Positions 11,257-22,500 of a DNA stretch of 51,257 bases are shown here, piece by piece (the first letter of the stretch is position 1; each line of letters opens with the position of its first letter). Source of the stretch: Trebouxia sp. TZW2008 (Eukaryota > Chlorophyta > Trebouxiophyceae > Trebouxiales > Trebouxiaceae); contig BDIU01000108.1 of assembly GCA_002118135.1 (NCBI GenBank), forward strand, positions 1 through 51,257. The letters are read 5' to 3'. Below the pieces are notes generated by a model. The model made no database searches. It was given only the letters and a program-made list of their open reading frames with translations, and was not told the DNA's origin. A program made the position numbers and the translations under genes.

Positions 11257-12303
11257 GGCTGGCCTCAATGGGGGCAAACAAAACCAATTTGCACTGTAAT
11301 CGCATGTTCCAAGTGTCGGAGGCTACACACACACGCACAAAGCTGTTTGCAGAGGCTTTGCGCCCGCTAGAACCGCTGTTGTAATGCGATAAACGTCCGC
11401 ATGAGCGCGGAATGCAGTTGCGCAATTTTTCCAACTTGTCGCATGCAGTTTACTGCTGTAAGGCTAAAGTTATGTGTCAAAAGGAGCTCATCAAGCGTAA
11501 GTCAGCTAGCTGCTCTTTGCCGGCCGAACACGTCGCGTTTGATGCCGCGATTGCGTCAGGCACTTTCCAGAAGGGAAGCGGGAGATCCTTGCGCAACTTT
11601 GGAGGAGATTGAGCGGCGACGCGAAAAGTGCATGACGAAGTGCTTGGCAGCTCCCTAAAAGCCGGCTATAGCATCGCCGTATTGCCCTGCAAGACTTCCC
11701 TTCTGCTTGCATTACATCAAAAAAGTCTTCGGCATTTTTGGAAGATCAGCGCTGCGACTACGACTGCTGGACAGTCCAACTTTGCTACTTTCTGCCCTGT
11801 AGCTTTTCCGGCAGAGTAATTTGACGCTCGAGGCTTTGCTTACAGAGGCAGCAAGCCTGCTTGATCAGCTTTCTGACACTGTCGTTGAGGGCATCAGCTG
11901 AGACACGTGCTAGCACTTATGATTTCGCCCCTTCAGGACTCACGCAGGGCCAATGCAGTCATGGCTGCCCTTCTGCTTATTTTGCGGTCAATACTTGCGT
12001 TCATCATGCAGGACCTAATTGACAGTGACACACTATCGAAATGCAATCCAAAACTACTTTGACATGCCTTTTCTGCCCTGGTATGAGCCTGCAATGCACC
12101 AAACAATGCCAATCACTGCAACAGCATTTCTTGCCGGAGGCATGCGTTGCGCGTCGATCTGATTACATTTCTGGAAAGCTGAGATCAAGAGCTTTCCAGC
12201 GATATAAAAATTTCTGCGCGCAACCCATGGCAGCTGGTCTAAATGACATGGAACACAGAATGATCGAAATGTAGTGCTTGTTTGCCCCCGATTGGGCTGG
12301 CCT
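11257..12303. mobile_element. Non-autonomous TIR element with 9-bp target duplication, Mutator-like
   Basis: The element proper spans 11266-12294 (1029 bp). Its left end reads CAATGGGGGCAAACAA and its right end, reverse-complemented, CAATCGGGGGCAAACAA. The inverted repeats therefore match at 16 of 17 bases, with weaker similarity (TGTTCCA) further in. It is flanked on both sides by the direct repeat GGCTGGCCT (11257-11265 and 12295-12303), a 9-bp target-site duplication. Known Mutator-like elements make 8-11-bp, usually 9-bp, duplications; hAT elements make 8 bp. The interior has no transposase-like frame: small open frames at 11401-11658 (+) and 12041-12274 (+) have no recognisable motif. 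It would therefore have to be moved in trans. The family assignment rests only on duplication length. Confidence 0.8.
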
Positions 12304-12720
12304 TAACAGAGAACAAGGAGCGTCAACGTTCACCGCGAGCGGGCGTGGGTACGAGTATCCCACCGTTGTACGTACGAGTTATGCATGGGTATACCCCCCT
12401 TGCGTATCCCTCTGAATTTGTTGTGTATACGCGGTGAAGCTGTTGCTTCTATATATTGCCTAATCTGAGCTGATTTTGAGACGCGATGTGCGATGGTGGT
12501 TGCCGCGCAACCACCGACGGTCACCAGTGATCGTACACAAGCTAAACTCTCGTCACGTGCGCACATGTGCCTCATCTCAACCAAAACGTCGACAAGACAT
12601 AACTAGCTGTGACTGCCATGTATGTCCAGCTGTGTATAGCCAGCTTGTCTTGAGAATGTTCAGAGAACTCCACAGCAGAGGCCAACAGACGGACAGGCAC
12701 ACAGACGTTCATGACGGGCT

Positions 12721-12833
12721 CTAGCTGTATCTGTCTGTCTGTCGCTTTGTCTGCCTGCCTGTCTGTCTGTCTGCATGACTGCCTGCCTGCCTGCCCCTCT
12801 GTCTCTGCTTGTCTGCCTATCTGCTTGCCTTGC
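12721..12833. repeat. Imperfect CTGT/CTGC microsatellite
   Basis: A run of tetranucleotides CTGT and CTGC, interrupted several times (for example CTGCATGACTGCCTGC in the middle). It produces spurious Cys/Leu-rich and Arg/Gln/Thr-rich open frames on both strands. Confidence 0.9.
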
Positions 12834-13278
12834 AAAGGCAGCACTTACTGCGGTAAGCAGCAGCATTCAGCACAAGCTTGCCATTACAACAGCTATCAAC
12901 AACACGAGGGGCAAGGACACCCTTGAAGTGCAGTGCAGCTCATCAGCACGGCATGGCAATTCTCACAGGTCAATATATGAAGCCTCACAGCAATGCATAT
13001 GGCTGAAAGCAATTTGGTCTGTTGCAAGGTTCCGTGGTGATCCTTACGTACGTGAGCCCTGGCAGGGGTTTGACTCTAGTTGATGCTAACTTATGCATAA
13101 GTATGCTAGGAGGGGTCTGTATGTATGCCTGCTTCAAACACAAAACACTCCTTACCCTTGCACCAGCACTAGCACTTTGGGAAATTGTTATCCATATGGT
13201 CTGAGCAATCATGCCTACTGTGAAGTGAGCAATGGAGGGGGGTGTTGATGGGCAGGCAGCGATATCAACTTGAATTGC

Positions 13279-13500
13279 AGGTTATTTATACAGTGCCCTG
13301 ATGCAGCATTGCTGACATCATCACAGCTGAGCACAAGCTTTCCAAATCCAAGAATGGTGCTCAGAACACCGCACGGGAATTGCTTTGCAGATCTTGCAGT
13401 GTGTTGCAGGGAAATTGGGGGGAAAATCTTCAAAGTGCTGCAGTTGCTGCTCTGCCAAGCAATGCGAGTAGATCTGCAGTTCACAGGCGTTGACAGTTGA
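13279..13500 (+). CDS. Possible exon of an unidentified gene
   Basis: One plus-strand frame reads as plausible protein (ADIITAEHKLSKSKNGAQN, then ARELLCRSCSVLQGNW and SAAVAALPSNASR). A further coding-looking fragment, AEIIEQVLLDSVPDSQH followed by a stop, lies near 13580-13635. Helix-rich composition loosely recalls HEAT-repeat proteins, but I cannot assign a family. The interval 12834-13278 shows nothing I can support. Confidence 0.25.
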   Translation, partial: RLFIQCPDAALLTSSQLSTSFPNPRMVLRTPHGNCFADLAVCCREIGGKIFKVLQLLLCQAMRVDLQFTGVDS

Positions 13501-13995
13501 ATGGGAGTGGACTCAAGCAGGCCAAAATGCAATCATTGCGTCTCATATTAAAGATGCAACGCAACTGCAGCTCAAGCACTGTGCATCACATGAGCTGAAA
13601 TCATTGAGCAGGTGTTGCTGGATAGTGTGCCCGACAGTCAACACTGAATACCTTACTATGGATTACACTGGCAAGCCTTGAAGCTTGCTGAGACAGAGCA
13701 AGTGAATACAGTCACCTGCTGCTAAGCAGTAAAATCTTTCTTGTTGCATGACTAGGGGGCAATGTGCTCACACTTATTGCATATGTCTTTGCACACAATC
13801 TACTGTAGCCAGGTGAAATGGACATCACAAAGTTACATGCCAGGGGTGATCAATGCAAGCATATGGTAGCTTTTGTTTGCCACAGGCTGTAGCCAAACTC
13901 AAAGCAGCAGATACGGTAGGCAGCAACCATACCAGGGCATCAGTGCATGACGACAGAGCATAATGCCAGCTGAGGTAACATAGTTTTGTTGCAAC

Positions 13996-14450
13996 ATGCA
14001 CTTTTTCCAGTCTATTGTCATGTCGGTGCTGTTGTCTGGTGCAGAGACACGGATTCTGCTTAACAAGTATTGTGCAGCTATGTCTGTCTTTTTCATGGGT
14101 TATTTGAGACACATTTGTGGCGTTTATTTGAGAGAGTGTGTTTCAAATGCAGCCATACTGTCAATGTGTCAAACTTGTTTCATGGACTCCCAACTGAGGA
14201 GTAAGAGGCATAAATAGTATGGACATGTCTGCAGGATGCTAGACACTAGGTTGCCTAAGGTCATGTTGTTTGGTCAAGTCAAGGGATAAAATCCTCCAGG
14301 TCGCTCAAGGAAGATCTGGAATGGCATTGTTCTGTCTGACTTACAACAGTTGCACATCAGGCGTTCATATCGCGACGCTCGAGCAAGCTTGCCTGGCGAG
14401 ATAGGACTTGTGCCACACATACCTAGCAGTATATGCTGGAACATGTAATA
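13996..14450 (+). mobile_element. Decayed non-LTR retrotransposon (LINE) reverse-transcriptase tail
   Basis: The frame from 13996 reads SIVMSVLLSGAETRILLNK, then a stretch with LRHICGVYLRECVSNAAIL and SQLRSKRHK. It hits TAG at 14215-14217 and continues in the same frame with YGHVCRMLDTRLPKVMLFG. A TAA follows at 14287-14289, then NPPGRSRKIWNGIVLSDLQQ and RDARARL. This matches the C-terminal arrangement after the polymerase domain of LINE-type elements: the GAETW-like strand, the LRRILGI-like segment, the GHVxRM...RxP...LFG motif and the GRPRxxWxD...DL block. The 5' part is missing and two stops are present, so it is dead. A short AT-rich AATAATAATCATTATGATTATAA stretch just beyond (14447-14469) may be the old 3' tail. 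Confidence 0.7.
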
Positions 14451-14469
14451 ATAATCATTATGATTATAA

Positions 14470-17400
14470 CTTTTATGCAGGATCACGAGCATTCATGCGT
14501 GAAGACACGGTAGCCAAAAGCCAACTTTGCAAGGCAGACCTTGGCAATATTTCTTGCAAATGCTGCAGTTGTGAGGAAAACTGTTGCGCTGCCCAAAGTT
14601 TGTGATAGCAATGTCTTGGGATGCGTGCTGCAATGTGTGTTTGCGTATCAAATACCTTTAGTAAGAACTGCATTTCTGTGTCACTTTGGAGAAATTGGAC
14701 AAGAAAAAGAAAAGTCTACGCCATTAGGCATCACAACGGGAGCCTCTTGCCAAAGAGGCAGCCCGGGATCACTGCTTTGAAAGCAGCAACCAGCAGAAAT
14801 TAGAAATTTGTCTTTTGCGTCTGTGGCTTGTCCTACCTCGAGAGGCTTCCAAAACCCCCAACATTTATTGAAACTGTGTGTCACAGTGCTTTATCTTATC
14901 GACACATCTATGGTTTTTCTTGCAGGTGAACAAGTACAGCAGCACAACTGTTAAATCAGTTTAGGGACAAGCAGCAATGTGCATACATCGTGTCCAGCAC
15001 TTAAGGGCGGGACTTGTAGACAAGTCTGGTGCAAAAATGTCCCAAAAACGATTCCACATGCCAGCTAGCACCCATGCAACCAAAAGTGATCATGATCATG
15101 TCAACTGTTACTTTGGTGCAATTGGCTCACTGTCACAGTGTATCCCAAGACTGGAGTTTGCAACTCAATATATCAGGCTGGTGCAGTTGCAACCAGCACA
15201 CCAAGATAATCTACTCTCATTCATGCCGTGCCAGCTTGCCAGCTGGGGACTGCCAAGCTTGCTTTCCAGCAAGGATCAGAGAGGAGATTGCGCTCTCACC
15301 TTCACAGTCTGCGAAGGCTGGCAGATTTCAGCACGCTGCACTGGCCCTTGAACAAAGCTAGCATGCACCGCCTGCAGCGCTCGATTGTGACATGCTCTCG
15401 GCCGTTTGGAATCACTCTCTTGCTCGAGATATGATAGCGACGGAAAAACGAAATTGACGTTGTGCGTCGGATCCAGAATTACCAGTACCAGAAGTCCGGT
15501 TGACGATAAAATGTCCGTTGCTCGAAGATGCCTCCGCTGCACCGCGTCTCAGGATTGTGGACAGGTAGCATCGACCATACGGGCCACATTCGAGCTGGCA
15601 GACGCCAACCGCGAAGCGCTGAAGCTTCAAAGAGTAGCCGTGATCAGCCCCAGGGTCTGCAAGTGCTTCACACCGTATAAGGCCACCCACCTGCATCTAC
15701 TCCGCGAGGATGCAAACCTTCCTTGCACCCCAATGCGAGACTAACTCATGCTTGATGAGCCTGTGTGCATGCATAGCTTGTAAAACTATAGATGCCAAGC
15801 ACGCTCAGCCTGTTGACATCAACCAGCATCTGCACAGGTGCTGTCGATGTATGTCGACATCATGCTCATATCATCATTTCACAGCAGACACACTCTGCTT
15901 GCAAGAGCTGCTTGTGAATGCATTGCACTGCCTGCTGTGCGCAGTGCATGCCTGCTGTTGCTTATCAAGCTTACAGCAAATAGCATTCTGATTACCCCAC
16001 ACTGCAGACTCAGCTCAGGTCGGCACTCCCTGTATGCATACATCAGCAGGTGCTTGTGTTGCACGCCTGGGGAAGCTTACGGTCTGTGCCGCTGCTGCTG
16101 AGATGTTGCATAAGTTGCGGGCTGCAGCACCGCTGCAGCTGTGTCATGACTGGTCAGATATGAATGCTGCCATTAAGAAGTAACTGCCATTTTGAGGGTG
16201 GAGGTAACCTCTTGAAACGGGGCTCCAGAAGCAGCTTGAACTAGCTGTCTGGTCCAGCTCCTAGTACAGACACCAAGCATGCAAGCACGTGTGACTGGTC
16301 GGGTCCTAAATGGTGCGCAATGTATGTGCTATCCCTGGACAGCTAGGTACCCTCTACGTCAAAGCTTGAAGCTCTTTTGGGCAAAGGTTGCAAGGTCAAG
16401 CTGCAGAATCTTAACACTTGGCTGCGCACAACTTTACAAATGGACAATGCAGCTTCTTGTATATCAAAAGTACAGAGACATTGTACACTACAAAGGCATG
16501 ACTGCTGCAAGTACAGTGCCAGATCCTTGCGCTTTGCAAGGTCCTGGAATATGCATCTCACTTGGATTGGCCCCACCAATGTACATCATCTCGACAAACA
16601 CCTAGCAGCCTGCAGTATTGCAATGTTCCCTGCGGCCACGGGCTAAGCTGTCTGCATGGCAAGCAACCAAATCAGGTTCATATAGCCATTGCAGGGTCAT
16701 TTGCAGGGCAATTTGCAGTGCCCGATCTACATTAAAGTCATCAAATTTCATTCCAGTGCGGCCCGTCCATAGATAAAATTAACAAATATTCGAAACAACG
16801 ATCTAATCGTATTATCTTATTATTGAAAGTGCCGACCATCATTAGGAGCCGACGATCATTAAAAGCGGTACGGTATGCACTGTTGCAAAACGTAATGCGC
16901 AGTATTGAATGCAGAAATTTGACCAATGTTTCAATCATGCTAAACACATGGCATGAAATAAGATGCCTCTAGAGCTCTCATCATGTAGATACCTATAGAA
17001 TCCTCCAGACCCAAGCCTGACGAGTCATGGCTCCGAGACCACGTGATTTGTGCGATGTTCATAGTCATGAAAACATCATGTCTTCTTTGATCAAATGTTG
17101 AATCCCCTCCAAGAAGATGGAACATGCTCACCACTGCAAGCCATGCTTGATGCTGGACCCCGAACCATAGCACATCACCGGCAGCTCATGCTACTACATG
17201 TGTCACCAGTTCCAGCCTAAGTCGCCGCATCACAGAACTGCAGCGCCAGCAACAGCAATTGTGAAAACCGTACGTACACTGTGCGAAACTGTGCGGCACA
17301 TGCCTTATGCCAGAAGTGATTCGTGGCCATCACGTAGCCACAGCTACTCAAGGCTTGTCTCGAAACCTGAAGTTCAGCTGCTAAAGCAAATGAAACCCCT

Positions 17401-17640
17401 TGATTTGCTCGCATTGTGCACCTTACTGGCAGCTGAGTGGAGAGATTGATGAAAGAACGGTTGATAGCTTTGCACACGTGACCTGCGAATGATTATCGTC
17501 CGGGGGAATCACGTGATAAACTATCAAGTAACTGGACAGTTGAGGCTGCAGCAGCAGCTTCACAGCTAGGTCACGCAGCCAAGACGAGTTGACACTGCAG
17601 GCAGGATTTGCGCACCTCAAGACACAAGTCGCCCAGAGAT
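14470..17640. other. No assignable gene; GC-rich patches and an AT-rich patch
   Basis: Open frames are present at 14977-15361 (+), 15406-15744 (+) with an antisense frame at 15412-15696, and 16279-16605 (+). None shows a family motif, and the competing frames on the two strands prevent a call. The GC-rich block around 15420-15700 resembles the first-exon/promoter composition seen at other gene starts in this window. An AT-rich patch at 16740-16930 contains the near-duplicate words CCGACCATCATTA and CCGACGATCATTA. CACGTGAT occurs at 17040 and 17509. Confidence 0.4.
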
Positions 17641-17645
17641 CCGCA

Positions 17646-19400
17646 ATGTCGGAAGGTCGCCATGCACAGGGTGTCGCCTGCTCGAGAACGACCCTTAGCC
17701 CTGATCGAGCTCTTAGCGCAAGCCGATAGATAGGCCCAGCTGCCCAGGGAAACAGACAGCAGAAGCACTTTCGCGTGAAAGCGTCGCTCCTGCGTTCAGC
17801 AGTAGCTCGGTCGACGCAGACGTTGGCAATGCTGTCGTCGATGGTGACGGCTCAGGACCACGCGTGTCCTCTAAGGACCAGCCAACGAGTGAGCCTCTTA
17901 GAAGAGGCCCATAAAGACATAGTCCCCGAAGTCAGGTTGGATGCAGACTCACACCTTTAGCAGCTTGTTCTGCTGTACCTACGCCAGCAGGCGGCTTGCA
18001 GTCTGTTTGCAAATTTCTTTGGTCTATGCACCAATATTGAACAGCTTTTGTGCCTTCAGCTGCAAGGCTACATTCTGGCTCAAGTGCAGAAGCTTCTGTC
18101 AATCAGAAGCATCAAGCATGCCAGCATTTGCATGCTGTACCTCTGAAACGATAATACTCTGCAATGCCAGCGCCATTGTGTATGAGCAGCGTGTTGCATG
18201 CACAGCTGTTTGGTACATGGGCACAAGTCCAGGGCAATAGGCTTAATCCTCTATAGCATGCCTGTGGCAGCTGCAGACAACTCTACTTGTGCAATACATG
18301 TGTCACATGTGAAAGCAGCAGCAATTGAGAGATCTGTCAGTCACGCCATGTCATGTCAGTGGCATGTCATTGAAGTGACTGCGCTGTAGTCCTCAAAGTG
18401 TAATCCTCATTCTGTCCTCTGTGGCTCACGCATGTCATTCTTATATTCTGCAAGGTAGTCGTCCTGTCCTGCGCATCAAATCAGCATGTTTTGAGGCTCA
18501 AGACTTCTCAATGCTTGGCATGCAGGGCTTACAAGCTGGGCAGGCAACGATGGTCATACAACCAATGTGAGATGCAGTTTGTTCAAGAAGGCTCTGCAAA
18601 AGCTGCTGAGCTGACCGTGGCTGAAGCGTGGCACTCCAATCAGAATGTATTACCACATGAAGCTTCTGACAGTCAGGTGAATGCAATATCTGCAGGCGGC
18701 ATGTTGCTGTGCATCGCATACCCTTTGCCTGAGGACAAGTTTGTCCAACACGCGCCCACACTCCCTACTTGAGGCCCTGTTGCAAAGTGACAGAAACGTT
18801 TTCAGCACGCACAACCTTCTGTCTTACCATTTTCATGTTCGCTAATCATGCTGTGCACCTTGTACGCCCTTCAGGTGTGCTATCAGATGAGGCTGAGTAA
18901 CAATGTTGAGGTCTGTGCCGTGCTATACATTGTGCACACTCAAGCTACGCAAAACCATGATGACAACTCCATCAGCCACCCAGACTTCCAATGGGCTTGT
19001 GTATCTCGCAGTAAGGAATGCATTTCAGACTAAAACTGCTTGTTGGCAGGATTGCTTTGGCATTGCCAAAAACTTGCGTGCAGCCCCCAATGCATTCAAG
19101 AAAGCACATTCTGGGATTTGATCAAGTTCCAATTCATGGCAACTCAAGTACGCAAGGCTGTTGTGGCTGATATAATGCTTTTTGCTTTCAAACTGGCACC
19201 AGACATGTGCAATTCTGCATTCGCAAAACTGCATTGACAAGGCACATCAAAGCTGCTGCATCTGCTGGCAGGTGAATGCAGCAAGCAATGTGAGGGGCCA
19301 ATTCTGCGCCCTCTCAAGCGTACAGGCCTTGTCACCAGCAAGACTACAGATACAGAGAGCAACTTGAAAAGGAGCGCCAGGCGGCAAGCCAAAGATGCCA
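17646..19400 (+). CDS. Exons of an unidentified protein
   Basis: Several plus-strand segments look coding but I do not recognise the protein. A GC-rich candidate start with MSEGRHAQGVACSRTT begins at 17646. A segment after an acceptor near 17960 reads LVLLYLRQQAACSLFANFFG, then IEQLLCLQLQGYILAQVQKL, and runs to about 18150; it is strongly helical. A clean 99-bp exon at 18578-18676 (FVQEGSAKAAELTVAEAWHS onward) is bounded by GATGCAG and CAG/GTGAAT. Near 19110-19240 a frame gives LIKFQFMATQVRKAVVADIM, and near 19270-19400 a basic stretch gives ESNLKRSARRQAKDA. They may belong to one helical-repeat protein or to two genes. It lies directly upstream of, and could be continuous with, the next plus-strand gene. 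Confidence 0.35.
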
Positions 19401-19744
19401 GGCAAGTCAGAGTCAGAACAACTTGCCATCAAGCTTGCCATCTTGCTTGCTCACCTATGGGAAGTTGACTGCACAGCCATTGGACATGACCGTTTTGATC
19501 ATTGCTTGAGTGCATGCGCTCCTCACCTAGGCCCCAACAAATACAAAGAACAGGCAATAGCTCAACGCACAGCCAGCCAGAACTGAGCAATGCTAATGAA
19601 CCAGTATCAAAATGCTGCATCTGACCGACAGTACCCTTGCAGCACAACTGGGAGTCACCACCACTAATGACAAATTGCATCAAGTCTTGGCATACTGTCT
19701 GTCAGTACAACTTTCCACACTCACTGGTGCTTGAAGGCAACTAG

Positions 19745-22411
19745 TTTGTCTGCAATGCAAACAAAGAATCGAGATCTTATTGAAGCAGACAGCAGCGGCA
19801 CGTAGACTGTTGAGCCTATCTGGAACTGTCCCACAGGTACATGTATGTTGCAATAGATGAGGCATGCACACACATTGGGGTCAAGAGCTTCAGACTGGTT
19901 GCGGGAGTGTACGACAAATCATGCCAGCACCTGTTGGGGACAGCCTGCTCTCTACCCATCCGTGTTGTCTCCAACAATGATGCGCCTGGCGGGGCTGCTC
20001 ACATCACGCTTTCGGCCTCCATCAGGTGATCTTGACACCAGAACAGTCATAATCTTTTGCTGATGGCAAAGACTGCATATTCAGAAGGTGCATCAGCAAA
20101 CAGGAGGTGTGCATGTCCCGTCTTGGCAAACGTTTTACCATTGAGCCTTGGAAGTCGGCTTGCAGCAAGGACCGCAATCTGCGCACTCTGTCACCAGCAG
20201 GAATGCCCAGGTTCATAGCTTGTGAGCAGTGCTTGTTATACACCTTCTGTGTTCAAGCATTTTGTGCGGAGCTGTCTTTGGATTTGGCTCTTATCTGCAG
20301 GAGAGACTGGTCAGGATGGCAGGATGGCCCTAGCAGACAGCTCAACCCCATGCCATTGATGGGATCATCACAAAATGCTGTCCGGGTTGAGAGCGGCGCC
20401 TGGGCAATCCCTTGCACACAAGGCTCTGTGACACACACTAGCCAGCAGGAGCCTGCGACTGGCCTTGCTCAAGGACCAGCAGACCAGCTCAGGGTATGCA
20501 AAGCAGCAGTAGGCAGTTGACTGCCTTTGCATGTTGTTCACTGAGCTCTTGCCCCTGGCAAAGCATGCATGCCAGCAGATGATCTCTCACATCTGAGCTA
20601 AGTGACAGGACATTGCTTTGCATGCATGTCAATACGCAAGTACGCAGGGCAGCGTTCATATGTGCCTTGACATTGCATGCAGTTCAACCATGTTGAACAC
20701 AGCATGTCAAAATAGCATGGACTTGGCAAGTGGGCATGCATGAGTGTGTGCATGCGTGCAGGGCCATATTACAGTCCCTGCAATGGACTTCAGACCATTC
20801 AGAGTCAGCCATCACGAGCTCTCACGATCAAGCTTGCAAGAGCAGCTTGCTGACTGCAGCGCTGCAGGTGAGCTATGACAACAACAGTTCTTTACAACTG
20901 CTGTTACTTATTTGCGTCGCAGCATCAATGCTTAAAATAGCTACAGCTGAGATCTTGTTCCAGAAGCCTTTGAGAATTTTGTACATCTGCAGCGATCAAA
21001 AACCCGTAACAGCAGCTGGACGCAAACTGGTCGTGTAATGTGCAGATGCGTCTAAGCCAGCAGATGCTGAGACAAACCCCATTCAGCTTCTGAGGCCATC
21101 TGATGAGCTTGACATTGCTCTGGTACGGCTGCCAACAGTGCATCACTTGCAGTGATTGGAGGCATGCTGCTGTTTTGCATCCTATGCTGTTGTGACGCCA
21201 CTTGCAGTGCTGACACACATTGAGCTCTGTTTTGCATCACACTGCCCTTGATGGCATTTTGAGACAGTACGCTGCATGCTTGCTGGCCCAAACCTGCATT
21301 CCTTGAGTAGACAGGCTTGATGTCTGCTTGCAGCTGGGACAGCAGCATGTGCGACATTCTTTCCCAAGCTGTGCTTCCCCACTCCTTGCATTTACACGTG
21401 GGGTGTCAGCTTCACCGCTTCTCCGCCAGGACTCACACCAGAGGCCAGCTCCGTCATTGTCAACCCCAACTTCAGTTGCAGCTACAGCAGAACTTGCACC
21501 GTTTGGATCCTACGGCGCAGATGAGCAACTGCCAGGGTTTGGATCAGAGTATCCAAGCCAGCAGCATGGATGCAGTCAGCACAGCAATGGCGCCGCATTG
21601 GACCTGCAGCCAGCTTTGTCCCTTTGCACAGGCTTCACATCTCACATTCCCCAGCAGCAACAAGGCCTGCCATGTGATGGGTACAAAAGCAATGCAGGTT
21701 CACAAGCCCTGCTGAGGGAGGTTGACCATGCAAACAGTGACTCACCAGCTATCAGCATAACACCACGCCGCTACTTGAGCAGTCCAGGGACACAGCTGCA
21801 GCAGTCACAAGGTGGTTTGGGTCAGGTTCTAGACTCTCAGTCAGAGCAACAAGCTAGTGGGACAATTTGCCACGGTGGCTATGCCTCAATGCCAGACATG
21901 GTGAGGCATATGCTTTTGATTGCACAATGCCAGGGCGGCTTATCAAGTGTATTGCGAATGTGTCCACAAGGGTCACGGATGGACATCAGCGTAATCCCAG
22001 TAACACAAGGGTCATTACAGCTGACGTCAATCACAGTGCTGCTGTAGTGAAATGTTCTGCATTGCTGCATGATTTCATAGCAATGTCTTCTATGGCAATG
22101 CAGACTGGGTTGATTGGAGGTAAAAATGGACGGCTGAAGCGAAAGCTGAGTGGTGACATTGCAGAATGCGGCAGCAACCTTGATCTTTTCAATCTTCAGA
22201 GAGAGCTGCTCCTGACACAGAATGAGTTGCGACTTTTGCGCCAGCAGTATTTCCAGCTGCGTCAAGTCTGTCAAGATTCTATGCAAGTAATGGCTAGCGC
22301 AAGCAATTCCAGCGTATTCTCCGCAAAGTCTGACTTGTTGGCAAAACAGCCTGGTGTTTGGCAAGGCGTGTCAGTGCCTGTGGCCAAAAGGCGAGCCATA
22401 CTTGATCAGGT
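19745..22411 (+). CDS. Unidentified regulator-like protein: globular module, Gln/Ser linker, coiled coil
   Basis: Coding segments follow one another on the plus strand. First come QRIEILLKQTAAARRLLSL (about 19755-19835) and a globular exon (19841-20028) with SFRLVAGVYDKSC and LPIRVVSNNDAPGGAAHITL, ending at AG/GTGATC. Next is RDWSGWQDGPSRQLNPMPLM and onward (about 20300-20495). A long low-complexity Ser/Gln/Pro-rich stretch follows (about 21390-21900). Then comes a basic patch GGKNGRLKRKLSGDIAECG leading into a coiled coil (LQRELLLTQNELRLLRQQYF onward, about 22120-22300), ending at a donor after AKRRAILDQ (22410). The order of beta-rich module, disordered linker, basic patch and coiled coil is what one expects of a transcriptional regulator, but no named DNA-binding domain is recognised. 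Start codon and exon joins are unresolved. It converges with the minus-strand gene ending at 22501. Confidence 0.45.
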
Positions 22412-22500
22412 GATCATCTGCAAGATTTGCTTGTCTCATTGTCAACTGCAAATGCTCTGCAGCTCCTTTGATGTAAGCCACCTGACCACAATATGTGAAG

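Noticed and set aside
11401..11819. Small frames inside the TIR element as a transposase
   Set aside because: They are too short and lack any catalytic DDE-type context or zinc-finger pattern; the element is better called non-autonomous.
12346..12422. Palindromes such as GGGTATACCC and GTACGTAC
   Set aside because: Short, isolated and expected by chance; no repeat arms or gene context support a role.
12721..12833. CRISPR-like or tandem regulatory array
   Set aside because: Simple tetranucleotide microsatellite with no spacers.
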